Source: JAGFIY01 sp964499285 (lineage in GTDB: Bacteria > Bacteroidota > Ignavibacteria > Ignavibacteriales > Melioribacteraceae). Taken from it: a stretch of 53,745 nucleotides of DNA. The DNA is taken from the NCBI GenBank assembly GCA_964499285.1, contig CAZCLA010000022.1:1-53745 (forward strand), written 5' to 3'. The notes under the pieces are model-generated. The model was given only the letters and a program-made list of their open reading frames with translations, made no database searches and had not been told where the DNA came from. A program made the position numbers and the translations under genes. Of this stretch, positions 33,408 to 41,780 are shown piece after piece; the stretch's first letter is position 1; every line of letters starts with the position of its first letter.

Positions 33408-33752
33408 ATGAAGAAAAAGAAAAAACCAGTTGTTGCCGAGCGAGTTAATGATGTTTCATTAAAAAAAAGCAAGGTGCTGACGGCTGAAGATCGCGAAAGA
33501 AAAAGAATAAAAAGTGAAATGAGCAAAAAACATAAAAATGAAATAATGAAACTCATTAAAAAAAATGAAATTACCATGGGCAAACTATCGATTGTTTCTA
33601 ATATTACAAGATCAAATTTAACCAATATTTATAGGGCAGAAACTATATCTGAAGAGAATTACAAAATCCTTACTAAGGGAATTGAGAAAATATTGAATAA
33701 AAAATTAAGTTTTGACGATTTGTATATAGTAAGGGAAAAAAAGAAAAGATGA
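33408..33752 (+). CDS. Small basic HTH protein, with N-terminus copied from the next gene
   Basis: A 114-residue Lys-rich protein. Its C-terminal half holds a helix-turn-helix, EIMKLIKKNEITMGKLSIVS with NITRSNLTNIYRAETIS and a following amphipathic helix, of XRE-like type. Residues 6-19 (PVVAERVNDVSLK) match residues 6-19 of the downstream SRPBCC protein in the same register, and the DNA is alike over 42 bases. The stop overlaps the next start by four bases (ATGA). It probably regulates, or acts with, the SRPBCC protein, as in ArsR-type/AHSA1 pairs; that is inference. Confidence 0.65.
   Translation: MKKKKKPVVAERVNDVSLKKSKVLTAEDRERKRIKSEMSKKHKNEIMKLIKKNEITMGKLSIVSNITRSNLTNIYRAETISEENYKILTKGIEKILNKKLSFDDLYIVREKKKR
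33426..33467 (+). repeat. Duplicated 5' coding segment, copy 1
   Basis: A 42-base segment aligned without gaps to 33767-33808, with about 32 identical positions, mostly codon third-base differences. It encodes the same part of two adjacent proteins. Confidence 0.6.
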
Positions 33753-34198
33753 AGCAAACTGAAGAACCGGTTGTTGTTGAACAAGTTTATGATGCTCCAT
33801 TAAACAAGGTATGGAAGGCTATAACGGAACTTGATGAGATGAGGAAATGGTATTTTGAGAATATTAACTCGTTTGAGCCAAGAGTTGGATTTGAAACACA
33901 GTTTACAATAAAGAATGAAGATAGAATATTTGTTCACTTGTGGAAGATAACCGGAGTTGAAATAAATTTGAAAATCAGTTATGAATGGAGATACGAAGGT
34001 TATCCCGGGAAAGCAGTCTCGGATTTTGAACTATTTAGTTTAGGTGAAAAAACAAAATTAAGATTATCATTAACAGTGTTAGAAGATTTTCCCGATGATG
34101 TTCCGGAATTTAGAAGGCAAAGCTGTGTAGATGGGTGGGAGTATTTTTTGAAGGATAGGTTGAAATTGTATTTAGCTAAGCCTAAGGATACAGTTTGA
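33749..34198 (+). CDS. SRPBCC (AHSA1) domain protein
   Basis: A 149-residue protein of the SRPBCC fold. EPVVVEQVYDAPLNKVWKAI with TELDEMRKWYFENIN is the classic AHSA1 start, and the C-terminal DGWEYFLKDRLKLYL helix closes the ligand pocket. Its ATG overlaps the stop of the HTH gene by four bases, so expression is coupled. It is only distantly similar to the SRPBCC protein at 1727. Ligand unknown; members bind lipids or other small molecules or act as co-chaperones. No export signal. Confidence 0.82.
   Translation: MKQTEEPVVVEQVYDAPLNKVWKAITELDEMRKWYFENINSFEPRVGFETQFTIKNEDRIFVHLWKITGVEINLKISYEWRYEGYPGKAVSDFELFSLGEKTKLRLSLTVLEDFPDDVPEFRRQSCVDGWEYFLKDRLKLYLAKPKDTV
33767..33808 (+). repeat. Duplicated 5' coding segment, copy 2
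   Basis: The partner of 33426-33467. This copy is likely the source, since the encoded residues are part of the normal SRPBCC fold, while in the HTH protein they form an extension. Confidence 0.6.
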
Positions 34199-34578
34199 TG
34201 GTAATTTCAAAATAGTTTAGACCGGATTTTTCTATAGAAATAATAACTATGAAAAATCTGTAAAATAACCAGCTTAATTGGATTTTGTGTTAGTTGGAAA
34301 ATAAGTTAAAAAGCCTCGTCCTAATTTAATTGTTATTATTTCCTTAAAAATTGTTTGCAGAAGGAAAGTTCAAAGGAAGACAAGTTCGCCAAAACTGATT
34401 GTTTCCTCTGTCTATTAAAAATTCAATGGACTAGCCTCGATTGACAATATATAGTTTTAAAGCTAAGTTCTATTAACACAAAATCATAGCTTTCGTTTTC
34501 TTCTAAAACCGGCAAAGATTTTATAATAAATATATTTTGTTGTTTGGAAGTCATATCAACTTAGAGCGGAGGATTGCT
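34199..34578. other. Intergenic stretch, nothing recognised
   Basis: About 380 bases, AT-rich, before the outer-membrane-like gene. It ends in a strong ribosome binding site, GCGGAGG, seven bases before the ATG at 34579. No RNA, repeat or gene is recognised. Confidence 0.5.
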
Positions 34579-36372
34579 ATGAAACGCCGGACTCTTCTTT
34601 CAATTTTTTTGTTTCTTTTTATTAGCCAACAGAATAACATCGCACAGTTAATTAACGAGAGTAATTTTAAAGATTCCGAAGTTTACTTTACCGGCTACTA
34701 TTTAAATCCTTTCGGGCTTTCTTCGTTTAAAGATATTGCACTCGGAAAAATTAATGATCCTTACTTGAGAATGGTTATTAATCCTGCTCTAATTCCTGAC
34801 TTGGGCGATAAAACATTTAGCTTCTACTTTGATTTGAGAGGGGATAGAACTCCCAGCGAGGAATATAATTATTACCCACCCGTACCTTTGATGCTTGGTT
34901 CAAGTTATTTGCCGACGCCGGTTTACAACCATACAATTAATAGTTACGAACCTCAACCGCTTCTTTCGGTTGGAGTTATTTTTAATCCATCAGATTTTTT
35001 TAACAAAAACTTTTATGCTGCGGCGACATATCAAATTATTAGAAGAGATGGAAGCAATTATGGTTCGGACTATCCGGTTATGTATATGAATGAATCCGTT
35101 CCGGCTCCCGGCTCCGGCCAACCGTCAATTCCGGTGTTCCCCGAATATTACGGCTATTATGGAAGCGAAGATATCTTCACCGAAGCACATATGTTTTCAC
35201 TGCATAGCGGTTATAGATTATCGGATAAGTTCAGTTTAGGTGTGGGTGCGAACATTGTAAATCATGAAAAAACAAATAATCAGATTAATTCGGACGACTA
35301 CGGTTATTTTCAAGAGGCTCCTGGTTATATCTCAAACAATGTTAGAGAAAAAACCTCGGATTATTCCCATTTTGATTTTAATGGAGGAATTAATTATTTC
35401 CTTTCCGATTATTCGAGTGTTGGGCTTAAGGCGGGTTACTTAGTAGGTGATGTATCACAAATAAATTATAATGAGAGAATTTTTGATTACAGTTACTATT
35501 ATAACAGTTCGGAGCGCGATACAAATATCGGATATTCTTTAACCGACCAGAACTGGGCAAGGGATGGAAAATCGTTTTACACCGGATTAAATTTTGATCA
35601 TAAGATTGACGATTTAAAAGAGGTGACTGCATATTATCTGTTCACAAAAAGTAATATTGATTTAAGCAGCAGTTCTTCAATAATGGATACTAGTTTTTAT
35701 TCATATAGATGGTTTGATTCGTTTCCAGATAATGATTATGAATATTCCAGCAGGAGTTTTCTATCGGAGGAAAAAAGCTCAGCCGGAACGAAAGAAACTA
35801 TAAAACACGAAGTTTCTGTTACGTTCAAATGGAATTTCTCTCCCGCTGCTTCTCTTATGACGGGTATATTTTATAAATATGAAAAGGACAAAATAAACTC
35901 TAAAGAACCAATAGAACTGAAAATGAATTCATATTACAGAGAACGTAATTACGAAAACGCTGTAAGTGAAAATTATTTTGAAACTTATGAGAAGGGCGAT
36001 CTCACGTGGAATTCTGAGGTAAGTTTCTGGACAATGCAGGTACCTGTCATTTTCAGAGTTGCTTTTGATGAATACTTGGGCATGTTGATAGGTATAAACA
36101 AAGTACTGAATACTTGGAAAATATCGGAAGACGTAACAAAGTTTGTTGATTATAGATACATAAATGAAAACGGGACTATTGAAGAGAAAAGCAGTCAAAT
36201 TGAAAAGTTTCGTCAGCCGGTTAGGAAAATAACCGATGACGATACGAAAGTGGTGCTTGGATTTGAGATAAATTTTTCGGAATCGTTAAGAAACAGAATA
36301 ATGTTCGAACCGGAATTTGATCCCGAACTTCGGATTGCTCAATGGTGGTTGAGTTTTTCGGCTAATCTCTGA
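34579..36372 (+). CDS. Predicted outer membrane beta-barrel protein
   Basis: A protein of about 597 residues with a signal peptide (MKRRTLLSIFLFLFISQQNN, cleavage probably after IAQ). The mature part is rich in Tyr, Ser and Asp with alternating strands such as FSLHSGYRLSDKFSLGVGANI and FDFNGGINYFLSDYSSVGLKAGY, and it ends in a strand-like RIAQWWLSFSANL. This pattern fits a beta-barrel of the outer membrane. The C-terminal aromatic is not at the very end. The start at 34579 has GGAGG; the longer frame from 34537 lacks support. Family and cargo are not recognised. Confidence 0.68.
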   Translation: MKRRTLLSIFLFLFISQQNNIAQLINESNFKDSEVYFTGYYLNPFGLSSFKDIALGKINDPYLRMVINPALIPDLGDKTFSFYFDLRGDRTPSEEYNYYPPVPLMLGSSYLPTPVYNHTINSYEPQPLLSVGVIFNPSDFFNKNFYAAATYQIIRRDGSNYGSDYPVMYMNESVPAPGSGQPSIPVFPEYYGYYGSEDIFTEAHMFSLHSGYRLSDKFSLGVGANIVNHEKTNNQINSDDYGYFQEAPGYISNNVREKTSDYSHFDFNGGINYFLSDYSSVGLKAGYLVGDVSQINYNERIFDYSYYYNSSERDTNIGYSLTDQNWARDGKSFYTGLNFDHKIDDLKEVTAYYLFTKSNIDLSSSSSIMDTSFYSYRWFDSFPDNDYEYSSRSFLSEEKSSAGTKETIKHEVSVTFKWNFSPAASLMTGIFYKYEKDKINSKEPIELKMNSYYRERNYENAVSENYFETYEKGDLTWNSEVSFWTMQVPVIFRVAFDEYLGMLIGINKVLNTWKISEDVTKFVDYRYINENGTIEEKSSQIEKFRQPVRKITDDDTKVVLGFEINFSESLRNRIMFEPEFDPELRIAQWWLSFSANL

Positions 36373-36446
36373 GAAAGGATTAAAGAGTATTAAATTTAGT
36401 TGAGATTTTTAGATGACCGTTTGAGTCTGATAGTTATTTCCTAGAA

Positions 36447-37721
36447 TCAATACTCAAGTTTTTTGATACTCTTGATGAAATCGATGGCATTTGGTATTTC
36501 ATCTTTTCCCCAGAAATCGATATCATTTTTAAATTTTGCTTTATGTGGTAAAATTAGTTTCTGCCTGCAGCATTCTTCACAAGCTAATTTATTGCGATAA
36601 AGAAAAGTCGTGTCCATTTTATAAACTGATGCATTACAATAATCGCATAAGAAGCTATCGGCACTTTGTTTTTCCCACCATTCTTTTGATCTAAATCTCC
36701 AATAGAAATAAAGTGCTAAAGCAAACCTTGTGGTTTCATTTGTACTTTTTTGTGCTTCGGTCAATAATGTATTCCCATCACTGCTAATTTGTTCTATTGA
36801 TTCTCTTTTACCAAAAAATTGAAGCAAAATTTCTATAAGCTGCCATTCAAAAGATAAAATTAGAGGGGATACTATTTCTAAATGTTTTATTCTATTGATT
36901 ATATAATCAAGATAAAATTGATTATGGATCCGCGGATTATAGTGAACAGTCTTAAAATAATTATTATAAACTTTCACTAGCTCTCTATAGTCTGCGCCTG
37001 CTTTTAAAAGTCTTTCTGAAATTTCAATACTTCCGCTTTCCATTGTAAAAAATAATGGAGTACGGTCATCACCATCAATTGCGTTGACTTCCGCCCCCTT
37101 TTCGATTAAAAGATTTACTGCTTCTAGATTTCCTATTTTGACCGCTCGGTGGAGTGGCGTTTGTCCGAATTGTGTTTTTCGGTGAATATAAGCACCTGCT
37201 TCAATTAATATCTTCACTATTTCGAAATTATAGTGGGTTGAAGACTCTAATGCTGTGTGCAAAGGTGATTTATAAGAACCTATGTTTAGATTTACATCAG
37301 CTCCGCTTGCTAATAGTAACCTTACCAAGTCAATATCAAAATTTTCTACAGCTGTTATTAAGGGAGTGGTTTCCTGACCAAGTAGACTTTCATATTTAAC
37401 ATTGGGATTGCAGCCCAGAGAAATTAGTAACTTAAATAAATCCTTTGATTTTATATCCAAGTATTTTCCCGGTACGATTGTATAAGTATCTTGATCTATC
37501 TGTTTGGATAAGTGCTCTCGACGCAGGTCCGCATAGCCGAATAAATTAGTAGTCTTCTCACTTTTAGGGTAGTTCTTTTTCAGTTCCTCAATATTTCTAT
37601 ATTTTGGAAAAAAAAGATCTTTAAAATGTGGATTCTTTTTTAAGATTTTCTCGATTTGCTTTAATTTTTTTTCAAAACAGCTGATTAATAATTTTTCTTC
37701 CAAAGATCTGAATAAGCCCAT
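36447..37721 (-). CDS. Ankyrin-repeat protein with C-terminal zinc-binding motif
   Basis: A 424-residue cytoplasmic protein. The N-terminal 90 residues are helical and charged. Residues about 92-250 carry four to five ankyrin repeats (TPLITAVENFDIDLVRLLLA, SPLHTALES, TPLHRAVKIGNLEAVNLLIE, TPLFFTMESGSIEISERLLK). A helical spacer is followed by a Cys cluster, CDYCNASVYK (359, 362) and CEECC (381, 384, 385), likely a zinc site. It is the last gene of a minus-strand set with the HEAT-like and CFI-box genes, separated by a 3-codon-scale to 30-base gap. Partner proteins are unknown. Confidence 0.82.
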   Translation of the reverse strand: MGLFRSLEEKLLISCFEKKLKQIEKILKKNPHFKDLFFPKYRNIEELKKNYPKSEKTTNLFGYADLRREHLSKQIDQDTYTIVPGKYLDIKSKDLFKLLISLGCNPNVKYESLLGQETTPLITAVENFDIDLVRLLLASGADVNLNIGSYKSPLHTALESSTHYNFEIVKILIEAGAYIHRKTQFGQTPLHRAVKIGNLEAVNLLIEKGAEVNAIDGDDRTPLFFTMESGSIEISERLLKAGADYRELVKVYNNYFKTVHYNPRIHNQFYLDYIINRIKHLEIVSPLILSFEWQLIEILLQFFGKRESIEQISSDGNTLLTEAQKSTNETTRFALALYFYWRFRSKEWWEKQSADSFLCDYCNASVYKMDTTFLYRNKLACEECCRQKLILPHKAKFKNDIDFWGKDEIPNAIDFIKSIKKLEY

Positions 37722-37750
37722 TGCTTCTATCCCTTAATAATTTTTAAATA

Positions 37751-38725
37751 TTATTTCATTCCAATTTTGTTATGGAACCCACATTTACAGGTTAAATTCA
37801 TAATTAGCTTTATATTTTCTTTTTTAATTTTCAATTCCCTGCCGCAGTTTTTGCAATATCCGACTATTATTTTTTCCGGTGGTAGAATTTTTGGGGGAGA
37901 TACTCGGTCAATTGTTTTCTTAAGCAGTCCTGCAAAGTGAATTTCATCATAGTTACCGAAAATTCCTTCAGTCCTCAACTTATATATAAATTCATTCATT
38001 TCGTCGTAAAGCTCTTCCATTGGTTTTAGAGACGGAATGCCAATTTTTTCAAGCGCATTCAAGGCCATCAAATATTCTTTTTCTTCAACCAGTAAGTTTG
38101 TCCGTTTGTAAAATTTATTTCGAAGGAAATCAATTAGATACGGAACAGCAATATCACTTTTCAATTCTGCTAACTTTTGCAAAGCCCTATTTCTCTCGTT
38201 ACAAGCGGATTCAATTGGATCATAAGGTTTGTCCGGTATATAAAGCGGATAGTCCAGTTTTATATTCTGTTTTTCTACAATGCTCCTTTGCTTCTCAACT
38301 TGTTTTAATTTTTCTTTATAATATTTATCGAGTTCAGCCTGTGTTTCTTCATCTCTTTTGACTTTGGGATCTAATTTTTTAACTAAAACATCCACTGTAT
38401 CAAAAGGACTTCTGGGATAAATTATTTCTTCAATCAATGTTCGCTTATTTTCAGGTAATTCTGACTTAAGTAATTTCTGTCCAATAGTTCTCGCCTTTTC
38501 GTAATTTTTATTTCTATCAGTTAGTTGATACAAAAAATTTGTAATTGCATCTATTGCCGATTTATCGTTTAATCTTATCAATGCCGAGAGCGCATCATTA
38601 CCGCATTGATTTTTCGCCGGATCGGAAGAATTAATATAATCCAGTAATCCTGCAAGCGAGCTTATATCCCGTTTTTCTTCTAATTTCTTAGTGTTGGGTA
38701 AAAATAATTTTTTCATTAAGCTCAT
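37751..38725 (-). CDS. HEAT-like repeat protein with C-terminal zinc ribbon
   Basis: A protein of about 324 residues. The body is helical, with HEAT/armadillo-like patterns such as ALSALIRLNDKSAIDAITNF and AVPYLIDFLRNKFYKRTNLL and, between them, a charged coiled-coil-like helix (about 130-165). The C-terminus is a zinc ribbon, YCKNCGRELKIK and CKCG. The frame begins at 38740 with GTG; the ATG at 38725, which has GAGGA eight bases before it, is preferred. It lies 29 bases upstream of the ankyrin gene on the same strand. Both end in zinc motifs, suggesting a shared role; no family name is known to me. Confidence 0.68.
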   Translation of the reverse strand: MSLMKKLFLPNTKKLEEKRDISSLAGLLDYINSSDPAKNQCGNDALSALIRLNDKSAIDAITNFLYQLTDRNKNYEKARTIGQKLLKSELPENKRTLIEEIIYPRSPFDTVDVLVKKLDPKVKRDEETQAELDKYYKEKLKQVEKQRSIVEKQNIKLDYPLYIPDKPYDPIESACNERNRALQKLAELKSDIAVPYLIDFLRNKFYKRTNLLVEEKEYLMALNALEKIGIPSLKPMEELYDEMNEFIYKLRTEGIFGNYDEIHFAGLLKKTIDRVSPPKILPPEKIIVGYCKNCGRELKIKKENIKLIMNLTCKCGFHNKIGMK

Positions 38726-38848
38726 TAAGAAATTCCTCACAACTAAGTCTAACAGCAGCGGATAAGGCTGAAATTTGATTTGCTCTCCGAAAATAATGCC
38801 GCAGCATTAGACTGAATTGCTTTACAATATAAATTTTAGGAGTTCTCC

Positions 38849-40955
38849 TTATATTTTATTGAACCGATTAGTTTTTTCGACATATTTTACTAGTGGTTTA
38901 AGTAATAATCTTGTTGAAATTTTTCGCCCATCCGATTTTTTTATCCATTCGGCAATAGAAGGGGAAATTTTATAGTAACATTTTATAAACAATCTGCCGA
39001 TTAAGTATTTTTTTAAGAACGTTATCGCGGAATCTTCGTAAAGTAATTACCTCCCTTGCATCTAAAGAAAATGCGGCAGTGGCAATAAAACATCCGGTTG
39101 CGGCTTGTGAACCTATGTAGATTTCGGATGAGGATTTGAAATATTCTCCTGTCGGAAGTAAATAACAAAATTCTAATTTAATATTTTGAGCTAATGAAAT
39201 TGAAAGCAAGAAGATAAGTGTCTCCTCAAAGCTTTCACCGGGACTTAAATGCCATTCCATAAATGAATTTTGTGAGGCTAATCCACCAAATATTCTTTTA
39301 GTAAGATTTCCATTTTCATCATTTTGATTTGTAAAAAATGATGTTATCGATCCGCCTTTTACAACAGAATTGCCGGCACCGTAAAAATCGGCATCAATTT
39401 TTTCTCCTGATTCTTTAACAAGTGCAAAATTTGAAGTCGATATTCTTACCCATCTATTTGAATTATTAACGAACTTCACTTTCGAAGTAAGAAATATATA
39501 ACCCGATGAAGAAGTCAACTCCATATCGGTATCATCTCTTTTAAATAAATAGCGGGATGTTGCCGATAAAGGTTCAAAGCTTATTTGTAAAGCAGAATCA
39601 TCTGCGGGTTGTTCGAAATGCTCGAGCTTAAGTTGATGATATTCCTTGTTGTCGTCTACTTCAAATATTAGTGTATCCTCAAATTTTTGATTTGGCCAAA
39701 TATGCCATTCAACAAATGAAAGATATTCACTGAGGACACCCTCGTATTGAACAATTTTTTTGTTATTCTCACTGTTAATTGTATTTTTTATTAAATGCGT
39801 TATTCCAGATTCAATTACAAATTGACCGACACCGCAAAATTTGGGATAAACCAACTGGTTTGAATTGTCTTCAATGTTCAATTGGTTTGAAGAAAAAGTT
39901 ACATGTTGAGGCGTTGCATTATCAATAGTTACTTTTGCGATAAATAACTTTTTAAATGCAGATGCCGTAAAAATTTTTACTTTAGAATCATAATTATATG
40001 GATATGTTTTTGTAGCTTTTACTGAGTTTACTTTAAATTGAAGACCCTTTCCGAAGACACCCTGAGTTTCTTTTAATGGTTTTGAATGGAGACTCTCATC
40101 AGCATCAAAATTGTTATTAGATGTTTTTAAACTATCATTCGTATTAGCTGTAAGCTCGGCGGATTCAAATCCAGCTTTAAGAGAATTAGCGTTTTGTAAA
40201 TTATTTTTAAAAACCTTTGATTTTTCTTTTTCTACTTGGATCTCTGGTTTTATGGGAACCCTGTTGTTCAATCTAAAGTTGTTAAAAAAGCCGTCAAGAG
40301 TAGTTTCCCCACGGTAATTGGAGTCCCAAGTGGAATAAAGATATAATTCTTTATCAAAAATATTTCTGTATGCCCAATCAGTAAATTCATAATCGGATAT
40401 TCCCGGGGACAAGTTGTACACAATTCCTAATACTGCACTTCCGCATAAGTCATCATAGCCGGAAATAAATTCGTTTATAAGTTTGCTGTACTTATTGTTG
40501 CTGGGGTCTTCATAAATAAATTTCATTCTGATTTCGAGTAAATGCTGGGCATTTTCAATTGTAATTTTTCGCATATCCCACAAAGAAGGTTTTGTTTCTC
40601 GGTAGACCACGTATTCTTGATCATAATCTGCTTCTTCCAGTTCTTCATCTTCAGGTTCTTCAATTGCCCCAAGAGATTTCAAGTATGTAATTGTGCCCAA
40701 ATTAACTTTGTAAGTCGGTTGCTTGATCCAGGCCAATAAGGTTTTATCGCTAACTTTAATATTGAAATCAGCACCGTGCTTAACCAATGCCTTAGTGATA
40801 TCCAGCCTTGCGTCTCCCATGCAAGCTGACATTACAATCATCGGTTCTCCGCTCGGCGTTGTATCATTGGCATCTAATGCTCCAGTTGCCAAGAGCATTT
40901 CCAATTGTGAGGTATTTCCTTGTGAGATCATCGAGTAAATTTGTTCTTTGTCCAT
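38849..40955 (-). pseudogene. Ankyrin plus duplicated beta-domain plus CFI-box protein, frameshifted near its C-terminus
   Basis: The continuous part is 661 residues. Residues 1-95 resemble ankyrin repeats. Residues 120-230 are an unrecognised conserved-looking domain (SLWDMRKITIENAQHLLEIR, later DDLCGSAVLGIVYNLSPGI). Residues 325-447 and 475-600 are two copies of one beta-sandwich (EWHIWPNQKFEDTLIF against EWHLSPGESFEETLIF). A CFI-box, GCFIATAAFSLDAREV (621-636), follows. The first frame ends VYKMLL at 38970. Skipping one base near 38981 opens 43 more residues, CYYKISPSIAEWIKKSDG..., which is the usual continuation of CFI-box proteins, to a stop at 38849. AGGAAG precedes the start. Function unknown. 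Confidence 0.75.
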
Positions 40956-41068
40956 TTTGTCTTCCTGTTTCTACTTTTTTATGTTATAAATCAAAGGCAA
41001 TAACATTGATGTTAACCAGTTCCGACTGCCACATAAAGTCTATTTGAAAAATTCTTTTTCTCTAATTT

Positions 41069-41284
41069 TTAGTGAATTCTCTCTATTGTTTGAACATCAT
41101 ATTTATGATTATTAGTAAAGTGATTGTATTCGGTTAGGTTTTGATAGATAACGGATGCTCGCTGGCTGTGAAGCGAAAAATGATGATAGTTCTTAATGGG
41201 CAGAAAAGTTACAATAAAATTTAAACACCTTGATCCGGTGTCTAATACATAAATGATACGGGTACCACAAATTGGGCACACCAT
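41069..41284 (-). CDS. Possible small zinc-binding protein
   Basis: A 71-residue frame starting MVCPICGTRIIYVLDTGSRC. The CPxCG knuckle is suggestive of a zinc ribbon, but only one further Cys is present and the rest lacks a recognisable fold. It lies 114 bases upstream of the CFI-box gene on the same strand. There is no clear ribosome binding site. It could equally be a remnant or a chance frame. Confidence 0.3.
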   Translation of the reverse strand: MVCPICGTRIIYVLDTGSRCLNFIVTFLPIKNYHHFSLHSQRASVIYQNLTEYNHFTNNHKYDVQTIERIH

Positions 41285-41780
41285 ATAATATTCTCAAAAA
41301 ATGCTTATTTATTTTTTTAGTTAACAAATCGTGTTTGATCAGAAAAATTTGATTTATCTCTTGCAATTATTTAGTATAAAAAATTGAGTGGAAGAAATTA
41401 ATAATTAGTAGTTCACTCAAAAATATTTATTCAAGAGAAACTGAAAAAATATCAAATGAAGTGGAAACAGGAGAATGATGAAGAAAGGTAATTTTCAATA
41501 TTGATAACATGCAGAATGAAATTTCAATAGTCAATAAGATAATTTGATACATACTCCCTCGTTGTTTTGTACTAAAAGAGTTAAATGAAAGTTTATTGAA
41601 CTAATAGAAGTAACTTTTTATAAGTAATATCACTTACAAACGACAAAATTAAAACTACAATTGAAATCCACTAAGGATCTTTTTTTCTTGATTTTTTTGA
41701 CGGGTGAAATTATCTTAAAAAAGATATGTTGTCCTCTGTGTTTTGTCCTCCCTAAAATAATTAAAGTCCAGGAGAACAAA
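41285..41780. other. Intergenic stretch, nothing recognised
   Basis: About 495 bases of very AT-rich DNA before the ZU5/HExxH lipoprotein. It ends in AGGAG, the ribosome binding site for the ATG at 41781. No gene, RNA or repeat is recognised. Confidence 0.5.

Noticed and set aside
33305..33625. Open frame on the minus strand, hydrophobic and Ser/Leu/Phe-rich
   Set aside because: It is antisense to the Lys-rich HTH gene; poly-A codons of that gene read as Phe/Leu/Ser on the other strand. No ribosome binding site.
33160..34400. Similar short words (such as GCAGAAG and ACAAGTTCG) in the gaps before the HTH gene and before the outer-membrane-like gene
   Set aside because: The match is short, gapped and unordered; not enough to call a repeat or shared regulatory element.
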